This document shows, piece by piece, positions 1 through 6,799 of a stretch of 21,053 nucleotides of DNA (within the stretch, counting starts at the first letter, position 1; every line of letters starts with the position of its first letter). The DNA comes from DATKIY01 sp035543875 (lineage in GTDB: Bacteria > Actinomycetota > Actinomycetes > JAHEKZ01). The DNA lies in contig DATKIY010000216.1 of assembly GCA_035543875.1 (NCBI GenBank), forward strand, positions 1 to 21,053. Reading direction: 5' to 3'. The notes under the pieces are model-generated. The model did no database searches, was not told the DNA's origin, and saw only the letters and a program-made list of their open reading frames with translations. The position numbers and the translations under genes were made by a program.

Positions 1-815
1 GACCAGTTCGACACCTCGTACCACTCGAATCCCGCGTCGGTGAGCAGCTCGTCTGCAAGCTCGTACTTAGTAGCCTGCAGGTCGTCGTCAGGCCCGATGA
101 GTTCGCCATTGCGGATCTGTCGTGCCAACCGTGTGCCGTCCTCGACAATCAACGCGTAGGCGCTGATGTGTTCGGGTTGCAGTTCGATCGCAGCTTCGAG
201 TGAGCGGCGCCAGTCGTCGACCGTCTCCCCTGGTGTGCCATAAATGAGGTCAAGACTCACATTGTCGAAGCCGGCCGTGCGCGCGGCGGCAACCGCCTCA
301 GTTACCCGCCCTGGAGTGTGCGCGCGGTCCAACGTCTTGAGCACGTGCGGAACTGCACTCTGCATGCCCATGGACAGTCGGTTGACTCCACCCTGGCGCA
401 AAGCCAACAACGAATTGGCGTCGACTGACTCTGGATTTGCTTCCGTAGTCACCTCCGCATCGGAAGCAATGCCAAACGAGGAAACCAACTTTGTAAGCAG
501 CCGGAGCTGCTCAGCTGCAGGTAGCAAGGTCGGGGTTCCACCGCCGAAGAAGACCGTGTTCAGCGGTGGAGCGTCTGGCAGAACCTCGCGAGCCAGACCG
601 ATCTCGGCGAGAGCAGCAACCACATAGTCACTCGTTGATGTGCCTCGTAGTTCGTCCGCGGTATAGGTGTTGAAGTCGCAGTAGCCGCAGCGAGTGACGC
701 AAAAGGGAACGTGGACGTACGCACCGAACGGTTGGCTAGCAACCTGGGCCAACGCAGACTCCGGCAGTCGGCCGTCATCGGGGGCGGACTCACCGATGGG
801 TAGTGATGAAGGCAC
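1..815 (-). CDS. hemW: HemW-like radical SAM heme chaperone, partial (3' end outside window)
   Basis: The first 270 or so residues of a HemW-type radical SAM protein; the family is about 380-400 aa. Seen: a CxxxCxxC iron-sulfur motif (FCVTRCGYCDF, residues ~38-48), the GGGTP glycine-rich SAM loop, and a run similar to the HemW/HemN barrel (SMGMQ, LIYGTPGE). The window cuts off at YEVSNW, just before the HNxxYW motif expected to mark heme-binding HemW proteins. The residue after the third Cys pair is Phe, as in HemW, rather than the extra Cys of oxygen-independent coproporphyrinogen oxidase HemN. HemW is thought to insert heme into cytochromes and is not a coproporphyrinogen oxidase. Two tandem GTG codons (818 and 815) follow the acyl-CoA ligase stop. 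I chose 815 because AGGGA lies about 6 nt upstream. The 0-3 nt spacing implies translational coupling. Confidence 0.9.
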   Translation of the reverse strand, partial: MPSSLPIGESAPDDGRLPESALAQVASQPFGAYVHVPFCVTRCGYCDFNTYTADELRGTSTSDYVVAALAEIGLAREVLPDAPPLNTVFFGGGTPTLLPAAEQLRLLTKLVSSFGIASDAEVTTEANPESVDANSLLALRQGGVNRLSMGMQSAVPHVLKTLDRAHTPGRVTEAVAAARTAGFDNVSLDLIYGTPGETVDDWRRSLEAAIELQPEHISAYALIVEDGTRLARQIRNGELIGPDDDLQATKYELADELLTDAGFEWYEVSNW

Positions 816-817
816 CA

Positions 818-2662
818 CTAGTCCCTGGTCTGACCGCCATACATGGAGTCGAGCAACTCCCCGTACATCGCCTCAACGACCTTGCGCTTGACTTTAAGAC
901 TTGGCGTGAGCTCGCCAGTTTCTACTGAGAAGTCGTGGTCGAGGATACGGAACTCCTTGATGGTCTCCCATCGGTTCAGGGTCGCGTTCAGTTCATCGAT
1001 TGACTGTTGAACGTAGGCACGGGTCCGCTCATCCTGCGACACCACCGCGTAGTCGCCAACGACACCATTGTTCTCAGCCCATTGACTCAAGGTGTCAGGG
1101 TCGAGGGTGACCAAGGCGCTTGCAAAGTTCCTGCGATCCGCATGCACCACCATTTGCCCGGCCACCGAACAGAGCGCCTTGAACCGAGCTTCGATAACCG
1201 ACGGCGCGATGTACTTACCGCCCGATGTCTTGACCAAGTCTTTCTTGCGGTCGGTGATGCGAACCCGCCCACCTTCGTCAATCTCACCAACGTCGCCTGT
1301 TGCAAACCAACCTTCAGCGTCTAGGACGGCAGCGGTTTGGTCGGGCATCTCGTGGTAGCCACTCATCACGCCCGGGCCACGAATCAAAATTTCGCCGTCG
1401 TCTGCCACCCGGATTTCGCTCCCCGGCAGTGGCTCGCCGACCGTGCCAAACCGCCAGTTGTCCGGACGGTTCAAACACGTGCCAGCGCTGGTCTCTGTGA
1501 GGCCGTAGCCCTCAAGCACCAGCAGTCCGGCCGAATGGAACCACTCAGCGATCTCGCGCGATAACGCAGCGCTACCCGACACCAGGTATCGGATGTTGCC
1601 TCCAAGCCGGGCCCGAATCTTCCGGAACACCAGTCGGTCCGCGATCGCGTGCTGAACCTTGAGAAAACCAACCGGTTCCAGCCCCTGTTGCTGGCGCCGA
1701 CTGACCTGCTGCCCCACAGAAAAGGCCCAGTCAAAAATCTTTGCCTTGGCGCCGCCTTCGCCCTTAGCTGTCTGGACCACTCGTGCGTGAACCTTTTCGA
1801 AGATACGTGGAGCACCTGCCATGAACGTCGGCTTGACCTCGGCGAGGTTCTCGACAATCTTGTCGATTCGCCCGTCTATGGCGGTCGCAAATCCCACCTG
1901 CAGTTGCGCCGCGAGCAGCACCTTGCCGAAGGAGTGCGACAACGGCAGCCAAAGGAACTGGACGTCGTCGGGAGTCAAGATGTCCGTCGCTTCGACGCTC
2001 GCACCCTCATAGGTCCAACAGGACTGAGTCAGCCGCACACCTTTAGGTTGACCCGTGGTACCGGAGGTATAGATCAGCGTGGCGAGATGATCGGGCCGGA
2101 TAGCTTGAATAACGCTGTCGACGGCCCAGGGACTTTCCGCCAGCAGAGTGGTCCCGGCCTTCGCAAGGTTGGACCAGCCGATCACCCAGTCGTTGTCCGG
2201 AGTGCCGTCAATGACGACGACCTTTTCAACCTCGGGCAGCTCATGACGGCGTTCGCGTAGCTTTGCTACCTGCACATCGTCTTCGGCGAAAACCACACGA
2301 GTTCCCGAGTCGGCCAGGATGTACGCAACTCCAGCGGCGTCTGTCGATGGGTACACGGTGGTCGTCGCAGCGCCAGCACACATCACGGCGAGATCGGCAA
2401 GGATCCACTCGTAGCGCGTCGAGCAAATGATGCCGACCCGTTGCTCGGGACGGATTCCGACCGATAACAACCCAGCCGCCAGGTCGAATGCTTGTCGTTG
2501 CACCTGCTCCCAGGACAAGCTCTCCCAGCCACCCGAAACCGGGAATCGCAAGGCTTCACGTCGAGGAGTCGCTGTGACGCGATCAACCAACATATGAGCA
2601 ACGGAGATAGCCGGCGTGGGGTAGGCGACCGTTGCGCTTCCGCTCGTCGTTGGCGTTGTCAT
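818..2662 (-). CDS. Long-chain fatty-acid--CoA ligase (AMP-dependent synthetase, FadD15-like)
   Basis: A 614-aa adenylate-forming enzyme expected to activate long-chain fatty acids as acyl-AMP and transfer them to CoA, at the cytoplasmic membrane face. Motifs seen: P-loop YTSGTTGQPKGV (198-209), GYGLTET (385-391), GWFATGD (451-457), and DRKKDLVKTSGGKYIAP (471-487). A C-terminal LTPSLKVKRK holds the likely catalytic lysine. Length and motif order fit the bacterial long-chain group (FadD15-like) rather than short-chain acetyl-CoA synthetases. The ATG start overlaps the upstream MOSC stop by one base (TGATG). A strong AGGAG Shine-Dalgarno sits 5-6 nt upstream, inside the MOSC reading frame, so the two genes are probably coupled. 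Its stop touches hemW. Substrate chain length cannot be read from sequence. Confidence 0.95.
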   Translation of the reverse strand: MTTPTTSGSATVAYPTPAISVAHMLVDRVTATPRREALRFPVSGGWESLSWEQVQRQAFDLAAGLLSVGIRPEQRVGIICSTRYEWILADLAVMCAGAATTTVYPSTDAAGVAYILADSGTRVVFAEDDVQVAKLRERRHELPEVEKVVVIDGTPDNDWVIGWSNLAKAGTTLLAESPWAVDSVIQAIRPDHLATLIYTSGTTGQPKGVRLTQSCWTYEGASVEATDILTPDDVQFLWLPLSHSFGKVLLAAQLQVGFATAIDGRIDKIVENLAEVKPTFMAGAPRIFEKVHARVVQTAKGEGGAKAKIFDWAFSVGQQVSRRQQQGLEPVGFLKVQHAIADRLVFRKIRARLGGNIRYLVSGSAALSREIAEWFHSAGLLVLEGYGLTETSAGTCLNRPDNWRFGTVGEPLPGSEIRVADDGEILIRGPGVMSGYHEMPDQTAAVLDAEGWFATGDVGEIDEGGRVRITDRKKDLVKTSGGKYIAPSVIEARFKALCSVAGQMVVHADRRNFASALVTLDPDTLSQWAENNGVVGDYAVVSQDERTRAYVQQSIDELNATLNRWETIKEFRILDHDFSVETGELTPSLKVKRKVVEAMYGELLDSMYGGQTRD

Positions 2663-3312
2663 CAGTTCTCCTGAGTGTTGCCTACGGCAAGTTCTCGATG
2701 TAGATAAGGCACCAGAGCTTCGGCAAGGTCGGTCTCCTGCAAGAGTCGCTGCAGCTTGGACCGATCCCCTCTACGGCCCTGAAAGACGTCGCCGATCGTC
2801 ACACCATGGGCGGGGACTTGCTCGCGTGTCAGGGTGTCGCCGGCCTGTACTTCTCCTGGCGTCAACACCTTCAGGTATGCGCCGGGATCGCCTTTCTCGG
2901 TGAAGCGCTTGACCCAATGCGCTTCACCCAGCCAGTTCTGAAACGTTGTGCAGGGAGTTCGGGGATCACGTACTTGCAAGCGTGCATCGCCGATTGCCCA
3001 GACTTCGCCGATGACCGCGCCGGTCACGTCGAGTCCCTTGGTGGTGAGGTTCTCGCCGAACTGTCCCGGAACAAATTCGCGTCCGGTGATCTGTGACCAG
3101 GCGTCGAGGTCTTCAATCGCGTAGGCATAGACCGCCTGGTCGTGCCCTCCGTGGTTGTCGCGATCCATCACCACGTCCCCCACCGGTCCGTCGTGGCTAA
3201 GCATGACGGCCCCGCTCACTGGTCTCTTGTCGATGGCGGAGCGCCCGACGTCGCCGTGCGGGTCGTCGACCAGCTCGTGTACGAGGTTGACCGAAATCAG
3301 CGACGCGCTCAC
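2662..3312 (-). CDS. MOSC domain protein (YiiM-like)
   Basis: A protein of about 216 aa with a MOSC domain. Seen: GQFGENL (family core), and DPRTPCTTFQNW, whose Cys is the conserved MOSC cysteine thought to bind molybdenum cofactor or sulfur. A helical C-terminal tail (SKLQRLLQETDLAEAL) resembles the 3-alpha domain of YiiM proteins. YiiM in E. coli takes part in Moco-dependent reduction of N-hydroxylated base analogues; activity here is inferred. The frame stays open to an ATG at 3342, but that start would overlap lepA by 29 nt. I prefer the GTG at 3312, two bases after the lepA stop, because the protein then begins MSASLISVNLV, like family members. The Shine-Dalgarno is weak at both, so the start is uncertain. 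It lies between lepA and the acyl-CoA ligase in one operon. Confidence 0.88.
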   Translation of the reverse strand: MSASLISVNLVHELVDDPHGDVGRSAIDKRPVSGAVMLSHDGPVGDVVMDRDNHGGHDQAVYAYAIEDLDAWSQITGREFVPGQFGENLTTKGLDVTGAVIGEVWAIGDARLQVRDPRTPCTTFQNWLGEAHWVKRFTEKGDPGAYLKVLTPGEVQAGDTLTREQVPAHGVTIGDVFQGRRGDRSKLQRLLQETDLAEALVPYLHRELAVGNTQEN

Positions 3313-3313
3313 G

Positions 3314-5179
3314 TCAACGCTTCGTAGTGTTTGAGTCGTCATTGGACAACGCTGCGATGAACGCCTCTTGAGGAACTTCGACGCGGCCCACCATCTTCAT
3401 TCGCTTCTTCCCCTCTTTTTGCTTCTCGAGCAACTTTCGCTTGCGAGAAATGTCACCGCCGTAACACTTAGCCAACACATCTTTGCGGATCGCGCGGATA
3501 TTTTCGCGCGCAATGATGCGTGACCCGATGGCGGCTTGAATCGGAACCTCGAACTGCTGGCGTGGGATCAGGTCCTTGAGCTTTTGTGCCATCGCGACGC
3601 CGTAGCTGTACGCCTTGTCCTTGTGCGCGATTGCGCTGAACGCATCTACCGGCTCGCCGTGCAACAAGATATCGACCTTGACCAGCTCCGCGGCCTGTTC
3701 ACCGCTCTGTTCGTAGTCAAGCGACCCGTATCCGCGAGTTCTCGACTTCAGCTGGTCGAAAAAGTCGAAGACGATTTCGGCCAGCGGCAGGGTGTAGCGC
3801 AACTCGACGCGATCCTCGGAGAGGTAGTCCATTCCGAGCAGCTGACCGCGACGCCCCTGACACAACTCCATGATGGTGCCGATGAACTCACTCGGCGAAA
3901 GAATGGTCGCTCGAACTATCGGCTCATGCACCGCCGAAATCTTGCCACCTGGGAATTCACTCGGGTTCGTGACGATGAACTCCTGACCGTCCTCCATCTC
4001 GACGCGATAAACAACGTTGGGAGCGGTTGAAATCAGCTCAAGGTTGGATTCGCGCTCCAATCGTTCGCGCACGATCTCAAGATGGAGTAGGCCGAGATAT
4101 CCGCATCGGAACCCAAATCCCAGGGCAGTCGACGTCTCGGGCTCCCACACCAAGGCAGCATCGTTCAACTGGAGCCGGTCAAGCGCGTCGCGAAGCTCCG
4201 GGTAGTCCGACCCGTCAATCGGGTAAAGCCCCGAGAAGACCATCGGTTTGGGATCGCGGAACCCGGCCAGCGCCTCAGACGCTGGCTTTGGGGCGTCGGT
4301 GATGGTGTCACCCACTCGTGACTGACGAACGTCTTTCACACCAGTAATGAGGTAGCCAACCTCGCCGACGCCAAGCCCCTTGGACGACTTGGGCTCAGGT
4401 GAGATGACACCAATGTCCAACAGCTCGTGGGTGACGCCATTCGACATCATTTTGATGCGTTCACGCGGCGAAAGGTGACCATCAATCACTCGAACGTAGG
4501 TGACGACGCCACGGTAGGTGTCGTACACCGAATCAAAGATCATGGCACGCGCCGGGGCATCGGCGTTCCCAACGGGAGGTACGAACTGCTCCACGATCAG
4601 GTCAAGGAGCGGTTCAACACCTTCGCCCGTCTTACCCGAGACGCGCAGACAATCGTCCGGCTCACACCCGATCAGGTGTGCGAGTTCGGCCGCATACTTG
4701 TCTGGCTGTGCTGCCGGTAGGTCAATCTTGTTTAAGACCGGGATCACGTGGAGGTCGTTCTCCAGCGCCAGGTAAAGGTTGGCCAGAGTCTGCGCCTCAA
4801 TGCCCTGGGCGGCGTCGACTAATAAGACCGCCCCCTCGCACGCAGCAAGTGAGCGCGAAACCTCGTACGTGAAGTCGACGTGACCTGGTGTGTCGATCAT
4901 GTTCAGGATGTAGTCGCGGCCGTCCAGCCCCGTCCAGGGCAGTCGAACAGCCTGCGACTTGATGGTGATCCCACGTTCCCGCTCAATATCCATGCGGTCG
5001 AGGTACTGGGCGCGCATCTGCCGCTGGTCAACTACCCCCGTCAGCTGCAGCATGCGGTCGGCCAGCGTCGACTTCCCATGATCGATATGCGCGATGATGC
5101 AGAAATTGCGAATCAGCGACGGATCCGTCGACGCCGGCGCAGGGGCACGGCCAAGTGGAGTCGCGGGCACGCGGGACAT
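3314..5179 (-). CDS. lepA: Translation elongation factor 4 (LepA/EF4 GTPase)
   Basis: A ribosome-binding translational GTPase. Seen from the chosen start: G1 AHIDHGKST (30-38), G2 region ERERGITIK, G3 DTPGHVDF, G4 NKIDLP, and SGKTGEGV. EF-G-like domains follow, then the LepA-specific C-terminus with the basic KCYGGDISRKRKLLEKQKEGKKRMK region. LepA has been linked to back-translocation and to initiation or 30S assembly. The frame is open back to a GTG at 5293, but those 38 extra codons look unlike LepA. The ATG at 5179 gives 621 aa, close to the usual 600-620. A GAGG abuts this ATG with almost no spacing, so an ATG at 5230 is possible. First gene of the lepA > MOSC > ligase > hemW operon, and divergent from rpsT. 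Confidence 0.96.
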   Translation of the reverse strand: MSRVPATPLGRAPAPASTDPSLIRNFCIIAHIDHGKSTLADRMLQLTGVVDQRQMRAQYLDRMDIERERGITIKSQAVRLPWTGLDGRDYILNMIDTPGHVDFTYEVSRSLAACEGAVLLVDAAQGIEAQTLANLYLALENDLHVIPVLNKIDLPAAQPDKYAAELAHLIGCEPDDCLRVSGKTGEGVEPLLDLIVEQFVPPVGNADAPARAMIFDSVYDTYRGVVTYVRVIDGHLSPRERIKMMSNGVTHELLDIGVISPEPKSSKGLGVGEVGYLITGVKDVRQSRVGDTITDAPKPASEALAGFRDPKPMVFSGLYPIDGSDYPELRDALDRLQLNDAALVWEPETSTALGFGFRCGYLGLLHLEIVRERLERESNLELISTAPNVVYRVEMEDGQEFIVTNPSEFPGGKISAVHEPIVRATILSPSEFIGTIMELCQGRRGQLLGMDYLSEDRVELRYTLPLAEIVFDFFDQLKSRTRGYGSLDYEQSGEQAAELVKVDILLHGEPVDAFSAIAHKDKAYSYGVAMAQKLKDLIPRQQFEVPIQAAIGSRIIARENIRAIRKDVLAKCYGGDISRKRKLLEKQKEGKKRMKMVGRVEVPQEAFIAALSNDDSNTTKR

Positions 5180-5302
5180 CCTCAAGCGAGGGAGTTGAAC
5201 GGGAACCTGGCTATCGTCCCATGCCTGCATCGACGCAGAAGAGAGGCGGTGGTTCCAAGTGGACGTCCGGGCAGCCTGCCGAGACGGCGTCACTCCGGCG
5301 GT

Positions 5303-5331
5303 TTGGCCGCTCGATCATGCCCGGGTACCCT
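5303..5331 (+). promoter_or_regulatory. Putative rpsT promoter
   Basis: TTGGCC (5303-5308) and TACCCT (5326-5331) are separated by 17 bp, a plausible -35/-10 pair. The -10 fits the actinobacterial TANNNT consensus. It predicts a start near 5338 and a 5' leader of about 98 nt before the rpsT GTG. No comparably good element was seen for the divergent lepA. Confidence 0.5.
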
Positions 5332-5342
5332 TAGGTCAGATT

Positions 5343-5394
5343 GGACGGGCCCCAACGGGCACGCACCCTGACTCTCCGGCCCGTCCTGCGGGCC
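5343..5394 (+). promoter_or_regulatory. Structured rpsT 5' leader with two competing helices
   Basis: GGACGGGCC (5343-5351) is perfectly complementary to GGCCCGTCC (5378-5386), a 9-bp stem. The inner half of the second arm, GGCCCG (5378-5383), can instead pair with CGGGCC (5389-5394) in a short local hairpin. The two foldings exclude each other. The element lies 42 nt ahead of the rpsT start, so it could serve leader-mediated control. That role is inferred. Confidence 0.4.
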
Positions 5395-5435
5395 GCGTAA
5401 CCACCCCGAAAGTCGACGAATGAGGCGGATTTACC

Positions 5436-5699
5436 GTGGCTAACATCAAGTCCCAGATCAAACGGAACCGGCAGACTGAAGCCGCCACCGAGCGCAACAA
5501 GGCAGCCAAGTCGGAGTTCAAGACCGCCATCCGCAAGTTCCGCGAGGCTGCTGACGCCGGCAACCGCGAAGAAGCCGAAGCGCTCATGCGCGACGCCGCT
5601 ATCCAGATCGACAAGGCCGCGAGCAAGGGCATCATTCACGCCAACCAGGCAGCCAACAAAAAGTCACGGATGGCCAACCGGCTGAACAAGGCTTCCTAA
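5436..5699 (+). CDS. rpsT: 30S ribosomal protein S20
   Basis: An 87-aa basic, all-helical protein with the S20 signature: N-terminus MANIKSQIKRNRQ, central FKTAIRKFREA, and C-terminus GIIHANQAANKKSRMANRLN. S20 binds 16S rRNA early in 30S assembly. The start is GTG at 5436 with a GAGG (5422-5425) about 10 nt upstream. It is a single-gene unit: divergent from lepA, convergent with holA, with its own promoter, a structured leader and a terminator. E. coli S20 represses its own translation and uses a non-AUG start. The GTG start and folded leader would allow something similar here, but that is inference. Confidence 0.97.
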   Translation: MANIKSQIKRNRQTEAATERNKAAKSEFKTAIRKFREAADAGNREEAEALMRDAAIQIDKAASKGIIHANQAANKKSRMANRLNKAS

Positions 5700-5734
5700 A
5701 GCCGATCCGTCTGCACACTCTCTCCGAGAGCTGT

Positions 5735-5763
5735 AAGGCGTCGTCCTGATGGGCGGCGCCTTT
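5735..5763 (+). terminator. Intrinsic terminator of rpsT
   Basis: A 12-bp stem, AAGGCGTCGTCC (5735-5746) with GGGCGGCGCCTT (5751-5762), including two G-U pairs. The TGAT loop is followed by a short T run ending at 5763. It sits 36 nt after the rpsT stop and 12 nt from the end of convergent holA. The opposite strand lacks a T tract, so it should work mainly for rpsT. Confidence 0.8.
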
Positions 5764-5774
5764 CGCATGCTCGA

Positions 5775-6785
5775 TCAGGCTCTGGTTCTGGAGCGTCCTA
5801 CTGTGATCAGCATGCGTTCGAGGGCGTAGTCGGGGTCTGCTTCTCCGCCCTTGACCGCTGCATCGGCCTCCGCAACTGCCCGGATCGCCGTGACCAGCCC
5901 GGCGTCGGTCCAGTGTCGGGCGGTATCGCGGACCGCCCGCACCTTCCAGTCGGGAATCTCAGCAGCAGCGGCGATGGACACGGCCGAGGCACCGCGCGGC
6001 GCACTCGCGACTAGGGCCAGCTGGCGCAGGGTTCGCGCAAGGGCCGCCGGAAACAAGATCACCGGAACTCCCGCATCGCGCGCGTGACGAAACAAACCCA
6101 GCGCCTCAGCCGTGTGGCCAGCGACGACTCGGTCGGCGACATCGAAGGTCTGTACCTCCGCGCGGCCGTCGTAGTAGCGGCGGACGTCGGCCTCTTCGAT
6201 GCGTCCTTCGTCGACACGATCGTCCGCGAGCTGCGCACACGCACCTGCCAGATCCCGAAGATCGGTACCCACCGCGTCAACGAGCGCCTCGACGGCCTGC
6301 GGGCTAATCGAACTCTGTCGCCGGCGAAACTCTTCGCGGACGAACTCGCGTCGCTGGCTGCGGATCTCCGACCGCTTTTTGGGCGCAGGAGTATTGATAA
6401 CGCTGGCGCCCGCCTTTTTGGCGGCGGCCAGGACCGCCTTGCCACCGTTTCCCCCGGCATGGACCAACACAACGCAAGCATCTGGCGACGGCGACTTGAG
6501 GTAGCTCAGAATCTCTTCGATGGCCTCGTCCAGCTCAGATTTAGACTGAACCAGTGCCTCGATGGCTTGGAGCACAACCACCGGCGGGCCGCCGAACAAC
6601 GACGGCGAGGTCTGCACGGCGAGCTGTCCTGGGGCAAGCATGGTCGCGTCAATCTCGTGCAGTTCGACTTCATCTGCGCTTCCGACCGACGCGACAAGTT
6701 CACGCACGGCACGCTCGACCAACAGCTCCTCGGAGCCAGTGACAACTGTGAGTGGTGCGAGCTGTTCCGTCATCGGCGTCAGCAT
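5775..6785 (-). CDS. holA: DNA polymerase III subunit delta
   Basis: The delta subunit of the clamp loader, which opens the beta clamp during replication. Seen: the N-terminal TVVTGSEELLVERAV typical of actinobacterial HolA, a SPSLFGGPPVVVLQ segment in the Rossmann-like first domain, QAVEALVDAVGTDLRDLAGAC (split here by family alignment) in the middle, and FDVADRVVAGHTAEAL leading into the C-terminal helical collar. About 336 aa, normal for the family. The frame extends to a TTG at 6803 that overlaps the comEC stop. I chose the ATG at 6785, 14 nt after comEC. An ATG at 6773 is also possible, and no start has a clear Shine-Dalgarno. The comEA-comEC-holA order is common in actinobacteria. Confidence 0.93.
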   Translation of the reverse strand: MLTPMTEQLAPLTVVTGSEELLVERAVRELVASVGSADEVELHEIDATMLAPGQLAVQTSPSLFGGPPVVVLQAIEALVQSKSELDEAIEEILSYLKSPSPDACVVLVHAGGNGGKAVLAAAKKAGASVINTPAPKKRSEIRSQRREFVREEFRRRQSSISPQAVEALVDAVGTDLRDLAGACAQLADDRVDEGRIEEADVRRYYDGRAEVQTFDVADRVVAGHTAEALGLFRHARDAGVPVILFPAALARTLRQLALVASAPRGASAVSIAAAAEIPDWKVRAVRDTARHWTDAGLVTAIRAVAEADAAVKGGEADPDYALERMLITVGRSRTRA

Positions 6786-6799
6786 GTCATGGGCCGCAG

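Noticed and set aside
1649..2260. 203-codon plus-strand open frame
   Set aside because: Antisense to the well-supported acyl-CoA ligase, with low-complexity shadow composition and no family resemblance.
5180..5293. 38-codon N-terminal extension of LepA from a GTG
   Set aside because: The extra residues do not resemble LepA and the ATG at 5179 gives the normal length. Some actinobacterial LepA proteins do have extensions, so this is not excluded.
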